From: Aureimonas sp. Leaf324
GTDB lineage: Bacteria > Pseudomonadota > Alphaproteobacteria > Rhizobiales > Rhizobiaceae
Length of the DNA stretch: 64,000 nucleotides
Assembly: GCF_001423245.1 (NCBI RefSeq)
Contig: NZ_LMOH01000001.1
Location: 402,563-466,562 of the forward strand
Reading direction: 5' to 3'
The notes under the pieces were generated by a model. That model saw only the letters and a program-made list of their open reading frames with translations, searched no databases and was not told where the DNA came from. The translations under genes and the position numbers were made by a program. Positions 63,469 through 64,000 of the stretch are shown piece after piece (the first letter of the stretch is position 1; every line of letters begins with the position of its first letter).

Positions 63469-64000
63469 TCAGACTGGGATGATGTCGGGTTCGGGAAGAG
63501 CGGCGGCGATCACGTGGGCTTTCCCCGCCGAGCCGTCGTCGAGACCGTGCCCGATCCGCAGCGATGCCGCGGCCAGACCGAGACGCACGGCATCCGCGAA
63601 AGCCAGGCCGAGGAGCCAGGCGCCGAACGTGGCGCCAGCCAGCGTATCGCCGGCGCCGACGACGTCACCGACAACGTCGACAATCGGCGGCGCTTGGCGC
63701 CAGACCGCATCGGGTTCGACGACGAGGACGGGTCGGGCCCCGTCCGTGACAACCGCCCGCGCCAGACCGGCCCGCCGCACGGCCAAGGCGAGGTCGGCGT
63801 CGCTCGTCGCATCGGGAAGCTCGAGAAGCGTGGCGATCTCGGCGCGCGAGGCGAAAAGGACCGAAAGGCGTTCCAGGATCGGCGCGAGGCGGCCGGTCTT
63901 GGCGGGCGAGACCGCGATGGCGCCAAGGCGGGGCGGCCCGAGGCCGGCAAGGTGACCAAGCGCTGCTGACGAGAGGTTGGCGTCGACGAGGACACCATCG
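63469..64000 (-). CDS. psuK: PfkB-family carbohydrate kinase, probable pseudouridine kinase, 5' part cut by window edge
   Basis: Only the C-terminal 176 codons are in the window; the frame stays open to the right edge (GAT codon at 63997-63999). The visible part contains DANLSSAALG, VTDGARP and the PfkB catalytic signature VGAGDTLAGA with its base Asp, so it is a ribokinase-like enzyme. Its position just upstream of psuG, with an 11-bp gap, makes pseudouridine kinase the best reading. Pseudouridine kinase phosphorylates pseudouridine for PsuG. Related sugar kinases cannot be excluded without the N-terminal half. Confidence 0.82.
   Translation of the reverse strand, partial: DGVLVDANLSSAALGHLAGLGPPRLGAIAVSPAKTGRLAPILERLSVLFASRAEIATLLELPDATSDADLALAVRRAGLARAVVTDGARPVLVVEPDAVWRQAPPIVDVVGDVVGAGDTLAGATFGAWLLGLAFADAVRLGLAAASLRIGHGLDDGSAGKAHVIAAALPEPDIIPV

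Noticed and set aside
1-64000. CRISPR arrays, insertion sequences, integrases and phage genes
   Set aside because: I saw no regularly spaced direct repeats, no transposase or integrase motifs and no attachment-site duplication around either tRNA gene.

Overview
The window is about 65% GC and densely coded. It looks like a core chromosomal segment of an alphaproteobacterium of the order Hyphomicrobiales (Rhizobiales). The evidence is the gene content: an LdtR/LdtP pair with a DUF6163 membrane protein, a Bpt-type leucyltransferase, an RDD protein beside a cysteine-poor HemB, a ubiquinol-cytochrome c chaperone divergent from a BamE-type lipoprotein, CckA, a DksA with a degenerate zinc finger, and a 2342-residue membrane-anchored coiled-coil protein resembling the growth pole ring protein (GPR/RgsE) of unipolarly growing Rhizobiales. 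I cannot fix the family or genus. No IS element, prophage, CRISPR array or other sign of a mobile region was seen.

Layout. 1-8.6 kb: a truncated secreted protein, parC, then bpt, an RDD protein and hemB on the minus strand, followed by DUF6163, ldtR and the L,D-transpeptidase ldtP. 8.7-13.4 kb: a co-directional run glyA-nrdR-ribD-ribE-ribH-nusB (one-carbon metabolism, ribonucleotide reductase control, riboflavin synthesis, antitermination) ending at a bidirectional terminator. 13.4-18.5 kb: bamE (minus), then the cytochrome bc1 chaperone, DUF177, plsX, fabH, ihfA, a MerR regulator and tRNA-Pro(GGG). 18.5-25.4 kb: a more variable stretch with a membrane diguanylate cyclase, a UxaA-family dehydratase, a GntR regulator that may carry two winged-helix domains, an isochorismatase-like hydrolase, glutamine-dependent NAD synthetase and tRNA-Val(CAC). 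25.4-38.4 kb: central metabolism (gph, rpiA, DUF2059, gor, a gamma-glutamylcyclotransferase-like protein, class II aroG, a DedA protein, gltX, maeB, an LpxH-like phosphoesterase, an enolase-superfamily epimerase). 38.5-43.0 kb: an Mla/MCE lipid-transport operon (STAS-fused permease, ATPase, long MCE protein, lipoprotein). 43.6-50.6 kb: the giant coiled-coil gene. 51-57.2 kb: ferredoxin, a DUF922 secreted protein, folP-folK, a small secreted protein, the YcjF/YcjX pair and a SixA-like phosphatase. 57.5-64 kb: dksA, a FliO-domain proline-rich membrane protein, the cell-cycle kinase cckA, and the pseudouridine catabolism pair psuG-psuK (psuK truncated by the window edge).

Several neighbouring genes act on the envelope: LdtP/LdtR on peptidoglycan cross-linking, BamE on outer-membrane assembly, PlsX/FabH on phospholipid synthesis, the Mla operon on lipid trafficking, the giant protein probably on polar growth, and CckA on the cell cycle. 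The most distinctive object is the giant gene: its protein can be read by eye as exact 22-residue repeats, and it is flanked by two unusually long gene-free stretches (about 585 and 494 bp). The second most distinctive is the FliO-like protein placed between dksA and cckA with no flagellar gene in view.
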